Positions 1-8,692 of a stretch of DNA of 64,000 bases are shown piece by piece. A program made the translations under genes and the position numbers. A model generated the notes under the pieces. It had not been told where the DNA came from. It searched no databases and was given only the letters and a program-made list of their open reading frames with translations. Source of the stretch: Tritrichomonas musculus (Eukaryota; Parabasalia; Tritrichomonadida; Tritrichomonadidae); contig JAPFFF010000028.1 of NCBI GenBank assembly GCA_039105265.1, positions 62,001 through 126,000 of the forward strand. Reading direction: 5' to 3'. Each line of letters starts with the position of its first letter. Positions within the stretch are counted from its first letter, which is position 1.

Positions 1-427
1 GCATGTAATTCCTCTGTCTTTGAGGTAAACAGTTTAAGAAATCGAATAACCATCTGTTCCCTTTGAGAGTTTGATTATTTAGCCAATTTTCTTCGACAAA
101 TTCTTCACTATTTCCCTCTTTGAGACACCACCATCTTTTCATGATTTGCTTTTTGAAATCGGTCTTATATGGTGCAATAGATATTGAATTGAATACCTGA
201 CCAAAATTCTCTTCGTTTGGTTCCAACAATGAATAAAGGGCCAATAAATCATCACCGTCAAGTTTAATTGGGTTATTGTTGACACAAAGATCATTATCAT
301 TAAAATCTGGGTGGTAATGTGGCAGGACATTTTGAATTATTATTTGGTCTTCATCGTTACTATCATCCAAATAAGGATCTTCTTCAGTCATTTGTTCTTC
401 TTCAGTCATTTGTTCTTCTTCAGTCAT
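1..427 (-). CDS. Maverick 1 acidic protein of unknown function (runs off window)
   Basis: An open minus-strand frame begins with ATG at 427 and stays open to base 1, giving 142 visible residues. The N-terminus has three tandem copies of MTEEEQ/MTEED, encoded by an 18-bp DNA repeat, followed by an aspartate/glutamate-rich stretch (DPYLDDSNDEDQ). The later part is mixed, with a tryptophan pair (KRWWCLKEGN) and basic residues. No family is recognised. It is divergent from the bZIP-like gene starting at 477, with only about 50 bp between the two starts, so a shared promoter is possible. The product could be a Maverick-specific regulator or structural protein; the missing C-terminal part may hold the informative domain. 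Confidence 0.55.
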   Translation of the reverse strand, partial: MTEEEQMTEEEQMTEEDPYLDDSNDEDQIIIQNVLPHYHPDFNDNDLCVNNNPIKLDGDDLLALYSLLEPNEENFGQVFNSISIAPYKTDFKKQIMKRWWCLKEGNSEEFVEENWLNNQTLKGNRWLFDFLNCLPQRQRNYM

Positions 428-476
428 TTCAGAAATGTGAAGAGCTTTTTTGTTTTTTATTTTTTCTCAAAAATAA

Positions 477-707
477 ATGTCCGGACGATTAGATCTTTCA
501 GAATTTAATGAAACAAATGTTATCAAAAAGCTCACCAAATCAGAAAGTATACAAAATTTGAAAAGAGGACGAAAACTAAAATACGCTACTGAAGAAGAAA
601 GACATGAAGCTAGAAAACAACAACAAAAAGCATATAGAGAAAGGAAAAAAAGAGAATTAGAAGAATTAAGAGAAAAAGTAAATATGATAACGAATCAGCC
701 CAATTGA
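477..707 (+). CDS. small bZIP-like basic protein
   Basis: 76 residues. Residues about 29-70 are strongly basic and then heptad-like: KRGRKLKY, EERHEARKQQQKAYRERKK, RELEELREKVNMI. This resembles the basic region of bZIP proteins followed by a very short zipper, and short basic proteins of this look occur in Mavericks and related DNA viruses (family knowledge). A DNA-binding role in transcription or packaging is inference. The gene is divergent from the acidic minus-strand gene and is followed by the tandem repeat array at 744-1115, which could be its target or just satellite-like DNA. The start is the first ATG of the frame; the size is small, so confidence is moderate. Confidence 0.55.
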   Translation: MSGRLDLSEFNETNVIKKLTKSESIQNLKRGRKLKYATEEERHEARKQQQKAYRERKKRELEELREKVNMITNQPN

Positions 708-743
708 ATACCTAATTGGCTTGTATTTTATTTTTGTTTTTCA

Positions 744-1115
744 ATAATTATTCAATGATTCATGCGTCCAATAAAATTCAATGATTCATGCGTCCAATAA
801 AATTCAATGATTCATGCGGATTCATGCAAAAAAAAAACATTCAATAATTCATGCGGCCATGACCTCATGAAGTATTCAATTTTCTTGCGGACAAAAAAAA
901 TTCAATGATTCATGCGGACAAAAAAAATTCAATGATTCAAAAATTCAATGATTCATGCGTCCAAAAAAATTCAATGATTCATGCGGACAAAAAAAATTCA
1001 ATGATTCATGCGTCCAATAAAATTCAATGATTCATGCGTCCAATAAAATTCAATGATTCATGCGGACAAAAAAATTCAATGATTCATGCGGACAAAAAAA
1101 AATTCAATGATTCAT
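744..1115. repeat. 26-28 bp tandem array inside Maverick 1
   Basis: About 14 degenerate units of the form TTCAATGATTCATGCG followed by TCCAATAAAA or GACAAAAAA. Two unit types differ in the base after GCG and in the spacer, and they are interspersed, which suggests unequal crossing-over or gene conversion. The GCG core stands out in otherwise AT-rich DNA. The array lies between the bZIP-like gene and the minus-strand 150-residue gene, beyond the 3' ends of both. Confidence 0.9.
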
Positions 1116-1125
1116 GCAGTAATGT

Positions 1126-1578
1126 TTAGTAAAAAATTTTTGTGTATATTGTTAATCTTTTATTTTTTATTCTAATACGCTTATTAGAAAACATTGTTCT
1201 TATTTCAAGTATATGTGCAAGTCCTTTTTTGGTATAATTTGTGCCAAAATAACTATTATATAAATCTCTGAGTTCATTTGCATAATAATTATCTTTTCTG
1301 AGAGATTTATAAAATGTCAAGAATTTGGGATTTATATGGAGGCTATCTGATATTTTGGCTTTTGGACTTAATTCGAAACTAGGAATTTTATCTTCTTGAG
1401 AAGATATATGTAATGACCGTGAGATATCTTTCCCCAATTTTTCTATTTGATTATCAGGATGCCAGAGCTCTTTGTCTTCTTCTGTTAACTCATAATGAAC
1501 TAAAGAATCAAGAAAATCAGTTTCGTCTTCAAAGTATTCAGACATAAAAAGTGTGAACTTTTTCAAAAGAATTTTCAA
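1126..1578 (-). CDS. hypothetical Maverick 1 protein, 150 aa
   Basis: A 150-codon minus-strand frame. The first 11 residues (MKILLKKFTLF) are basic and hydrophobic; an internal ATG at 1545 (MSEYFEDETDFLDSL) gives an acidic N-terminus and is an equally likely start. The rest is mixed, with basic and aromatic residues near the C-terminus (TMFSNKRIRIKNKRL). No domain is recognised. The gene faces the tandem array at its 3' end, and an AT-rich gap of about 340 bp with no other gene separates it from the Q/L-repeat gene. Membership in the element is inferred from position. Confidence 0.45.
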   Translation of the reverse strand: MKILLKKFTLFMSEYFEDETDFLDSLVHYELTEEDKELWHPDNQIEKLGKDISRSLHISSQEDKIPSFELSPKAKISDSLHINPKFLTFYKSLRKDNYYANELRDLYNSYFGTNYTKKGLAHILEIRTMFSNKRIRIKNKRLTIYTKIFY

Positions 1579-1921
1579 AATCTATAGGAAAAACATTTTT
1601 TAGAATAAAAATAACTATTTTATAAATATGTATATTTAATGTAGATATTAAATAATAGTTTAGATTTAAAAAATAAAATACTTTGGAATAAAATTTACAT
1701 TCTCTCAATTTATTGAAATATTTTTAATAATTTGTTTTTTAATAATAATCATAAAAATAATATATATACTTAATATAGATAATTAATAATTAATCGTTAG
1801 ATTAAAATAAAATGTTTAAAAATCGCAAAAATAAAAATGATCGGACATTCAATTTTGTGAGAAACGATAATTGAGAGAATAAATTATTCTTAAAAACCGC
1901 CATTGCTGACCATTTTTTTTA

Positions 1922-3166
1922 ATGTTCTTCAACAACAACAACAACAACAATCTAAACTCAAAACAAAGACGAATCATCAAACGTCAAATCCAAAGAATGC
2001 CAATGCTTAATGACATGCAAATGACAAATCAGAATCAATTACTGCAACTCTTGCTGAACAAGCAAGACTCGAATCAATTACTGCAACTCTTGCTGAACAA
2101 GCAAGACTCGAATCAATTACTGCAACTCTTGCTGAACAAGCAAGACTCGAATCAGCAGCCAGACGCAAATCAATTACTGCAACTCTTGCTGAACAAGCAA
2201 GACTCGAATCAGCAGCCAGACGCAAATCAATTGTTGCAACTCTTGCTGAACAAGCAAGACTCGAATCAATTACTGCAACTCTTGCTGAACAAGCAAGACT
2301 CGAATCAATTGTTGCAACTCTTGCTGAACAAGCAAGACCAGAATCTGTCGCAAAACTTGCTGAATAAGCAAGACCAGAATCTGTCGCAAAACTTGCTGAA
2401 CAAGCAAGACTCGAATCAATTACTGCAAAACTTGCTGAACAAGCAACAAGAGGAGGAAGAAGAACCTCATTTGCAAATAGAACCTGGCCATGTCATAAAT
2501 TTTTTGCCAGCTGAACCAGAGGAAGAGACAAAAAGCTGGGAAAGATTAATGGACATAATTCTCCAATCCGATCAGCAGCCAAATCCACTCACAAAGTTGG
2601 ATTGGAGAATTCGTCAAATAATGACCAAATATGTGGACAAAAAGCTGGAAAAGCAAAAAGCAGATTATGAGACCAAGATCAAGAACCTAGAGGAACAAAT
2701 TACAAAACTAAAGATACCACCACCACCTCCACCTCCACCAGCACCAGCACCAGCACCGGAAATAGATTATGCATCTGTTTCAAAAAGAGTATGCAAAGAA
2801 CCAGCTTTCTTAGATGAATTGGTGAGAGTGGTAAACAATGCCTGGGATAAGAGAGAAAAGGTTGATCCAACTGGAATTGCTAAAACTCTAGAAAAAAAGA
2901 TCAGTAGATCAGAAGAAGCAAGACGTTTAATATTCGTCCATGAAGAATTCAAAAATAAATACAGCAAAGATTATAATAGTTCCAAGCTCCAACAAGATCT
3001 TTATAATGACTTTACTTCCTCAATAAAAAAGCTCGTTAATGATCCTCGAGAATACCAATATTTACTATCACTTCAGGATAATGCTCCAGATGTGAATCTT
3101 AAAAACTTACCCACAATTACAGCATGGTGGGTTGAACATTATTTAAAGACACTTTTAATTGCATAA
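1922..3166 (+). CDS. Q/L-rich repeat and coiled-coil protein of Maverick 1
   Basis: 414 residues. After an N-rich start (FFNNNNNNNLNSKQRR), residues about 38-177 consist of tandem 13-residue units of the type NQLLQLLLNKQDS, with variants carrying a QQPDA insert and shorter SQNLLNKQDQN units. A charged linker, a predicted coiled coil (KKLEKQKADYETKIKNLEEQ, about 240-262), a proline/alanine stretch (PPPPPPPPAPAPAP) and a charged alpha-helical C-terminus follow. The pattern suggests a fibrous or scaffolding protein. No family is recognised. It lies directly upstream of PolB on the same strand, so co-expression is plausible. The ATG sits at the edge of a T run after a long AT-rich gap. Confidence 0.6.
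   Translation: MFFNNNNNNNLNSKQRRIIKRQIQRMPMLNDMQMTNQNQLLQLLLNKQDSNQLLQLLLNKQDSNQLLQLLLNKQDSNQQPDANQLLQLLLNKQDSNQQPDANQLLQLLLNKQDSNQLLQLLLNKQDSNQLLQLLLNKQDQNLSQNLLNKQDQNLSQNLLNKQDSNQLLQNLLNKQQEEEEEPHLQIEPGHVINFLPAEPEEETKSWERLMDIILQSDQQPNPLTKLDWRIRQIMTKYVDKKLEKQKADYETKIKNLEEQITKLKIPPPPPPPPAPAPAPEIDYASVSKRVCKEPAFLDELVRVVNNAWDKREKVDPTGIAKTLEKKISRSEEARRLIFVHEEFKNKYSKDYNSSKLQQDLYNDFTSSIKKLVNDPREYQYLLSLQDNAPDVNLKNLPTITAWWVEHYLKTLLIA
2033..2451 (+). repeat. 39-bp coding minisatellite
   Basis: In-frame tandem repeat with a 39-bp unit (AATCAATTACTGCAACTCTT plus the rest) encoding 13 residues. About ten units are present, several of them identical at DNA level. Two copies carry an 18-bp insert encoding QQPDAN. 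Near-identity at the DNA level points to recent expansion, and copy number is likely variable. Confidence 0.9.
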
Positions 3167-3266
3167 GGTCATTAATAAACAATTCTTCTCTTATTTTTCT
3201 TTTATTTTTTCTTTTTATATTTCTACGGTTTTTAGGTTAATAAAGGTCAATTTAATCACACTTAAA

Positions 3267-6200
3267 ATGGACTTCAACAAACTTTCAAGAGAAGAATTGA
3301 TAAAACTTGTTCAAACACAGCAAAATCAAATACAGAGATTACAGAGAAGTGGCTTGTCGGGGAAAAAGATGAAAACCAAAATATCAAAGGCAAATGTAGA
3401 TAATGACATAATGAACTTGTCTATAGACTTTTATGAAGACTCAAAGACACAAGCAAGACAAGCATACGAAAAAAGAGTACAAGAAGTGGATGATCAAGAG
3501 TTATTTCAAAGAGAACTCAAAAGACTCATGTTTATGGCTGCAAAAGAGTTCTCCTTTGACGTCGATATTGGAGACAGTGAGTGCAAGAGACTCGCATTTA
3601 CAGAGATGCTTCGACACTGCTATAAGATTCGAAATAAATCAAAAGTTGTCGTCAAAGCATACACACTTGATGGACACGCAAAATGGTTCACTCTCAGCGA
3701 CAAACATGACATAGAGAGCACAATAGGTCACATATCAGGCGAATTAGACTTGTCAGAAGAGAAATCAGATACAAACCCAACAGTAAACTTTGAATTCATT
3801 CCAGTGAAATATGATGTACTTTTTCTGAGAAAACAACTAGACGATAAAGGAATTAAGTTCGATGTTATTAAAGAAGATGAAGATGACCATGCTTTATATC
3901 ATGAAGAAGTCGAAATCGATCCAGATTATAGATCAACACCAGAAGGCTCATTCTTTCCTTTTATTAATTTATCTAATTTAGATCTCAGTGAATTCCAAAT
4001 ATTCTCAAAGATAGATAAGAAAAATTATAAAGACAATTGTTTTGTCTATGCCTTGATTCAGTCAGGAGTGTTCAATGATGAAGAAATAAATCACTTGCGA
4101 TATTATGTTCAAACAAAATCGATACCAAATAACAAAATCAAAGAGATATCAGAAAAATTCAAATGCAGTTTTGTCGTGAAAAGAATCGACGAAAGGTTTG
4201 ATATTAAACATCAAATGCAGATTAAAATAGACACAAGAAAGAAAGGTTATGATCGAACAGTAGAGTTGCTTCTTTATAAAGATCACTACATGATATATAG
4301 GCCAATCAAATGCACCATCTATTATCTTGAACACGCAAAAGAAATAGACGAAAAGTTCAAAGATGATAAAAACCGCTTCATGATCAAAGGCATCAAAGGC
4401 GAAAAGATTTTTTATTCAGAAAATGGCACTCTTCCAATGATGATATTCAGAAAAATGTTTGAGCTCAATATGTTCAGAGAGATAAGAAGCTGCGAATTAT
4501 CCATATTGAATACAACCGAATATGATGGATTGAATGATTACATTGATCTTGATTATAATGAAGAATTATGCACAAAAATAATAGACTCGAATAAAGATAA
4601 GAAGAAAGAGAAAGATTGGTCTAGAGTATATTATTCAGATTTTGAAACAGACACTACTGTATCTCCTCATCGTCCTTATTTGAATTGCACAGTGTATCGT
4701 GAAGGCCAAAATATTCACAAAATAAGTTTTGAAGGTGAAAACATTGATCGTCAGCTTCTCAATTATCTATACAATAATTCACTAACTTATTTTCATAATT
4801 TAAAGTACGATGGTTGCTTTTTCATCAATACTCCTGGATGGAAAACACAAATAACTGAAAGAACAGGCACAGTTTTGCAAGTCATTATGCTCAAGTATGC
4901 TTCAAATGGTAAATTAGTGAAAAAGCTTACGTTTCGCAATTCCTATTCAATTATTCCATCGGCTCTCAGGAATTTTGCATCTATGTTTAATTTAGATGTG
5001 CATAAAGAGGTTATGGCATACAAAATATACACTGAAGAAAACATTCAAAAAGCTGTTCTGCCAATCAATGAATTCTATGAGCAGTATAGAAAAGAGAACG
5101 ATGGCAAAGATGAAAGCAAACAAATCCTAGAAAATGCCAAAATAAGTGAAGCATACAATGAAAAAAATGATTCAATTAATATTATGAAATATGCCAAGTT
5201 CTATTGTTTTAAGGATTGTATCGTTCTTATGAAAGGGCTTGAAAAATTTGATAAAGATTTGAAAGAAGTATTCAAACAAACAGGTACAGAAATGTTAGGC
5301 GTTAATAACTTTATTTCAATCTCATCTATCGGTTATCATTTCGCCAATAAATATGGATGTTTTGACGGTTGTTATCAATTAAGTGGCAAACCGCAAAACT
5401 TTATTCAAAGATGTGTAAGCGGAGGAAGAACAATGACAGCATCAAATCAAAAGCAATATATAGAAGGAAGAATACAAGATTTTGATGCAGTTAGCCTTTA
5501 TCCTTCAGCTATGTATGTAATGGATGGTGTTGCTAAAGGAAAACCGAAAATTTTGCCTCAAAATATAGACCATGATCAATTGATGAAATTTGACACTTTT
5601 TTTATTGAAATCAATATTAATGAAATCAAGTGCAAATCCGATAAGCCATATAAATTCGGGCAAGTCTTTAGACGAAATGATAAGGGCTCAAAAATATTTG
5701 ACAATAACCCTGTTAACAATTTTTATATTGACAAGATTGCACTAATGGATTTAATAGAGTTCTATGATATCAAATACGAAATCATTCGTGGTTACTATTT
5801 TGATGAAGGATTTAATAAGAAGATAAATGAGTTCATTCTTGGATTATTTAATTTAAGACTCAAATATAAGAAAGAGAAGAATCCACTGCAGTCAACGATC
5901 AAATTGCTATTGAATTCAATCTATGGCAAATCAATATTGAAAGCGATGAAAACCGAAACAAAAAGTGTACCCAGAGATGAGCTAATGAAATACATTTGGC
6001 GCAATTATAACTTTATCACAGAAATCTATGATGAACCGACAATTGATAGATGCTATGTGAAAAAGTTGAAGCCGATCAATGATCATTTCAATCTCCCACA
6101 ATTTGGTGCTAGCGTTCTTTCATGGTCAAAACATTTGATGAATCGTGTTATGGCTAGTGCAGAACAAAAAGGGATTGAAATATTCTATCAAGATACCGAT

Positions 6201-6623
6201 AGCATGCACCTAAATGAAGATGATGTGAAAAAAGTGGCAGAGATCTTTAAGGAGAAATATAATGCTGAATTAATAGGTGAAAACATGTGTCAATTTCATA
6301 ATGATTTTGACGGTTTTGAGGGTGCAGTAGGCCAAATACATTCACGAAAACTGATCGCATTAGGCAAGAAAAGTTATTTAGATATCTTAGTCGATGAAGA
6401 AGGAAAAGAAGGATATCATATAAGACTCAAGGGCATTCCTCATCAAGTGATCATTAATAAATGTAAACGAATGGGCATCACAATTGAAGAACTCTATGAA
6501 AAATTGTATGCTGGGGCCAAAATGGAGTTCAATTTATTAGATGGCACAAATGCATTCAGAAAAACTCAAACTTTTCAGCAGACTAATATCAAAAAGTTTA
6601 GCAGGACCCTTAAATTCATTTAG
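3267..6623 (+). CDS. Maverick-type DNA polymerase B
   Basis: Family B DNA polymerase of the protein-primed type, expected to replicate the element. The frame is open from 3159, but ATG 3267 (MDFNKLSREELIK) is preferred because the upstream 36 residues are hydrophobic and unlike PolB; this gives 1118 residues. Motifs in order: exonuclease I YSDFETD, exonuclease II YFHNLKYDG, polymerase A DFDAVSLYPSAM, polymerase B KLLLNSIYGKS, polymerase C YQDTDSMHL. The N-terminal half includes an OTU/cysteine-protease-like stretch (KDNCFVYALIQSGVF) also seen in the Maverick 2 homologue. The C-terminus overlaps the convergent capsid-type gene by 8 bp. Confidence 0.95.
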   Translation: MDFNKLSREELIKLVQTQQNQIQRLQRSGLSGKKMKTKISKANVDNDIMNLSIDFYEDSKTQARQAYEKRVQEVDDQELFQRELKRLMFMAAKEFSFDVDIGDSECKRLAFTEMLRHCYKIRNKSKVVVKAYTLDGHAKWFTLSDKHDIESTIGHISGELDLSEEKSDTNPTVNFEFIPVKYDVLFLRKQLDDKGIKFDVIKEDEDDHALYHEEVEIDPDYRSTPEGSFFPFINLSNLDLSEFQIFSKIDKKNYKDNCFVYALIQSGVFNDEEINHLRYYVQTKSIPNNKIKEISEKFKCSFVVKRIDERFDIKHQMQIKIDTRKKGYDRTVELLLYKDHYMIYRPIKCTIYYLEHAKEIDEKFKDDKNRFMIKGIKGEKIFYSENGTLPMMIFRKMFELNMFREIRSCELSILNTTEYDGLNDYIDLDYNEELCTKIIDSNKDKKKEKDWSRVYYSDFETDTTVSPHRPYLNCTVYREGQNIHKISFEGENIDRQLLNYLYNNSLTYFHNLKYDGCFFINTPGWKTQITERTGTVLQVIMLKYASNGKLVKKLTFRNSYSIIPSALRNFASMFNLDVHKEVMAYKIYTEENIQKAVLPINEFYEQYRKENDGKDESKQILENAKISEAYNEKNDSINIMKYAKFYCFKDCIVLMKGLEKFDKDLKEVFKQTGTEMLGVNNFISISSIGYHFANKYGCFDGCYQLSGKPQNFIQRCVSGGRTMTASNQKQYIEGRIQDFDAVSLYPSAMYVMDGVAKGKPKILPQNIDHDQLMKFDTFFIEININEIKCKSDKPYKFGQVFRRNDKGSKIFDNNPVNNFYIDKIALMDLIEFYDIKYEIIRGYYFDEGFNKKINEFILGLFNLRLKYKKEKNPLQSTIKLLLNSIYGKSILKAMKTETKSVPRDELMKYIWRNYNFITEIYDEPTIDRCYVKKLKPINDHFNLPQFGASVLSWSKHLMNRVMASAEQKGIEIFYQDTDSMHLNEDDVKKVAEIFKEKYNAELIGENMCQFHNDFDGFEGAVGQIHSRKLIALGKKSYLDILVDEEGKEGYHIRLKGIPHQVIINKCKRMGITIEELYEKLYAGAKMEFNLLDGTNAFRKTQTFQQTNIKKFSRTLKFI

Positions 6624-7353
6624 TTAACACATCCTTAACGTCTGCATCTTTAGCTGGCTTTACTTTAATTGAAACAAACAAAGGACTTTTTAAAGCGATA
6701 GGCTGAAATTGGAAATCGACTAAACTTAATTCTAAATATTTTAAACTATCTGTGTTTGTTTTTATTTTTATTGGTTTTCCTTCTTTCTCAAAGTCATAAA
6801 TCAGTGGCTTGCCGTCTATAGCCATTGTGTTTATATTTCCTATAACTGAAGGAGTATACTCTTGATCTCCAATAGCTGAATACATCGGATTACCTTGTAA
6901 AGAGACCAAATAAAGTTTTGTATGAGTTATGATCGGCAAATCTGGCACAATAAAGGGTTCTTTAGGATCAATTGTCAAAGGCAACGGAGTGTTATATAAT
7001 CCAGTCAATAATGCTGCTCTGTGAGATATTGATGTAATTGTTGTTTTCAAACTTGCTGTTATCTTAAATGTGCGTTTATTTTTATCATATTCCCATGCCA
7101 ATTCACTTTTCTGACTAAAAATTTGTTCAAGTTGTTTGATAGAATAATGATAGGACTCAGAAAATTCAATAGTATGAACGGTTTTGCCAACTTGATATTT
7201 CATATAATCATCTTTTGTGCTTAATAATATGTTTGAATTAGTGTTTATAGAAGACACATAATATTTTACATAGCTGCATTTCCAAGGTATATTCATCGTC
7301 AAAGACACAGTATGATATTTTTGTGAATCACGGCTTTGCATAGAAATTAACAT
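6616..7353 (-). CDS. capsid-type (penton/minor capsid-like) protein candidate
   Basis: 245 residues, mostly beta-strand-like with alternating hydrophobics. The C-terminal third (GKPLIYDFEKEGKPI, LKYLELSLVDFQFQPI, SPLFVSIKVKP) resembles the end of jelly-roll minor capsid proteins of Mavericks, where a strand with the pattern LxxLEhxLxD is followed by a final strand. This family call is from memory of the pattern and is only moderately supported. Its position beside PolB, convergent with it and divergent from the fibre-like gene at 7370 with a 16-bp gap, fits a structural gene. Another possibility is a receptor-binding spike component. Confidence 0.45.
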   Translation of the reverse strand: MLISMQSRDSQKYHTVSLTMNIPWKCSYVKYYVSSINTNSNILLSTKDDYMKYQVGKTVHTIEFSESYHYSIKQLEQIFSQKSELAWEYDKNKRTFKITASLKTTITSISHRAALLTGLYNTPLPLTIDPKEPFIVPDLPIITHTKLYLVSLQGNPMYSAIGDQEYTPSVIGNINTMAIDGKPLIYDFEKEGKPIKIKTNTDSLKYLELSLVDFQFQPIALKSPLFVSIKVKPAKDADVKDVLTK

Positions 7354-7369
7354 TTATTTATTATTAAAT

Positions 7370-8692
7370 ATGTCGATTGGTTTATACTCAATTCAATCAA
7401 GTGAGGCTGAGACATTAAAATCAAATGGAATAGAAATCAAAGTCGGAGAAGATGAGAATGGAAATAAAATTGTTCAAATAGAAGATGAAGATGGTTCTTC
7501 AGTTTTCTTCAATAACATTTATAATAAAACAGAGATAGATGCTTATATAACTGCAGGTGCAGGTATAAAACCAGGAGATATAAAAAACTTATATAAGGTC
7601 AATATTTATCCAACAGGACAAATCAAGGTGAATGGCAAATTGACCAATGCTTTCACCTTAGAACAGCTTTATAAATGTTTGAATGATAATTCAGATGCTA
7701 TTCAAAACTCTCTAAATCAATTGAAAATAGACGCAACTTTTGATGTAAACCGTGAAATTTCAGACTTAACATTGAAAGGATTAGATTTTGATCTAAAGAA
7801 TAAACATTATATCTCAACAGAAAACAATTCAATAAAGACATATAATCAATTAATAAGAGTACTCAATCAGTTTATTAAACATTCAAGGGCTATGACGGTT
7901 ATCAGCCCAGATAATAAACTATTGAAAATGCTCCCCCTTAAAAAAGAGGATGGTGCTCAACTTTTGGATTATTGGGAGGATAAACGATGCTATTATGAAA
8001 AAGAAAAAGTAACCACAATTAATGAGATTATTGAATCATTGAATATCACTCTTGAAAATTTATATAATTGGATGAAAACATTCAATAATTTGAAAGATTT
8101 CGGTTTTGACAGTTCATCAAATATTAAACCAGATGGAAAAGCAAAAGTGATAACGTATGAAGAAACCGAAAAAGAATCAGAACCATGGTATGGATCATTT
8201 TTGACCAAAAATAGAATGAAAACTAAAGAAGAACCTATCACAAATTTTGACCAAATGGTCAATGCAATCAATACAAACACAGAAACAATATCTCAAATGC
8301 ATGAAGATATTATGGAAGGCTTAAATAATCAAGAAGTGACAGTATATAATGAAGCTAATGATGAAATAGAGACAAAAACTTTAAAAACAAAAACAGTGAA
8401 CGATAAAGGTGAAATCGAATATGATAATATAGCCAATGTTTTTGAAAAATTGAAGAAGGCCGATAAACAGAATCAGAATTTTTTCCGTCATATCATGGAG
8501 AATTTTAATAAAACTGCTTTGAAAAATATATATAATAATTTTAAACAGACTGTGTTTGGTAAAGATGGAGAAACATATCAGAAGACATATATAGCACATT
8601 TTGATGATGATGTTGCTGGTGATAAGCATATTTTTTGTCGAAAATTTTGTCGACTTTTTGAATCAATACTTTTCAAATACAAGCAGTTTTGA
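7370..8692 (+). CDS. fibre-like protein of Maverick 1
   Basis: 440 residues. The N-terminus (MSIGLYSIQSSEAETLKSNG, then VGEDENGNKIVQIEDEDGSS) is beta-rich and resembles baseplate or fibre adaptor sequences that read out a value list. NKTEIDAYI and later stretches look like short trimeric coiled-coil turns (TNFDQMVNAINTNTETISQM). No enzyme motif is visible. The 3' end overlaps the next long frame by 92 bp, and the two probably belong to the same structural module; how they are expressed together is not assigned. A fibre or tail role is inferred from composition and position. Confidence 0.5.
   Translation: MSIGLYSIQSSEAETLKSNGIEIKVGEDENGNKIVQIEDEDGSSVFFNNIYNKTEIDAYITAGAGIKPGDIKNLYKVNIYPTGQIKVNGKLTNAFTLEQLYKCLNDNSDAIQNSLNQLKIDATFDVNREISDLTLKGLDFDLKNKHYISTENNSIKTYNQLIRVLNQFIKHSRAMTVISPDNKLLKMLPLKKEDGAQLLDYWEDKRCYYEKEKVTTINEIIESLNITLENLYNWMKTFNNLKDFGFDSSSNIKPDGKAKVITYEETEKESEPWYGSFLTKNRMKTKEEPITNFDQMVNAINTNTETISQMHEDIMEGLNNQEVTVYNEANDEIETKTLKTKTVNDKGEIEYDNIANVFEKLKKADKQNQNFFRHIMENFNKTALKNIYNNFKQTVFGKDGETYQKTYIAHFDDDVAGDKHIFCRKFCRLFESILFKYKQF

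Noticed and set aside
744-1115. CRISPR array
   Set aside because: Spacers are not unique; both repeat and spacer parts recur, and there are no cas genes in this eukaryotic context.
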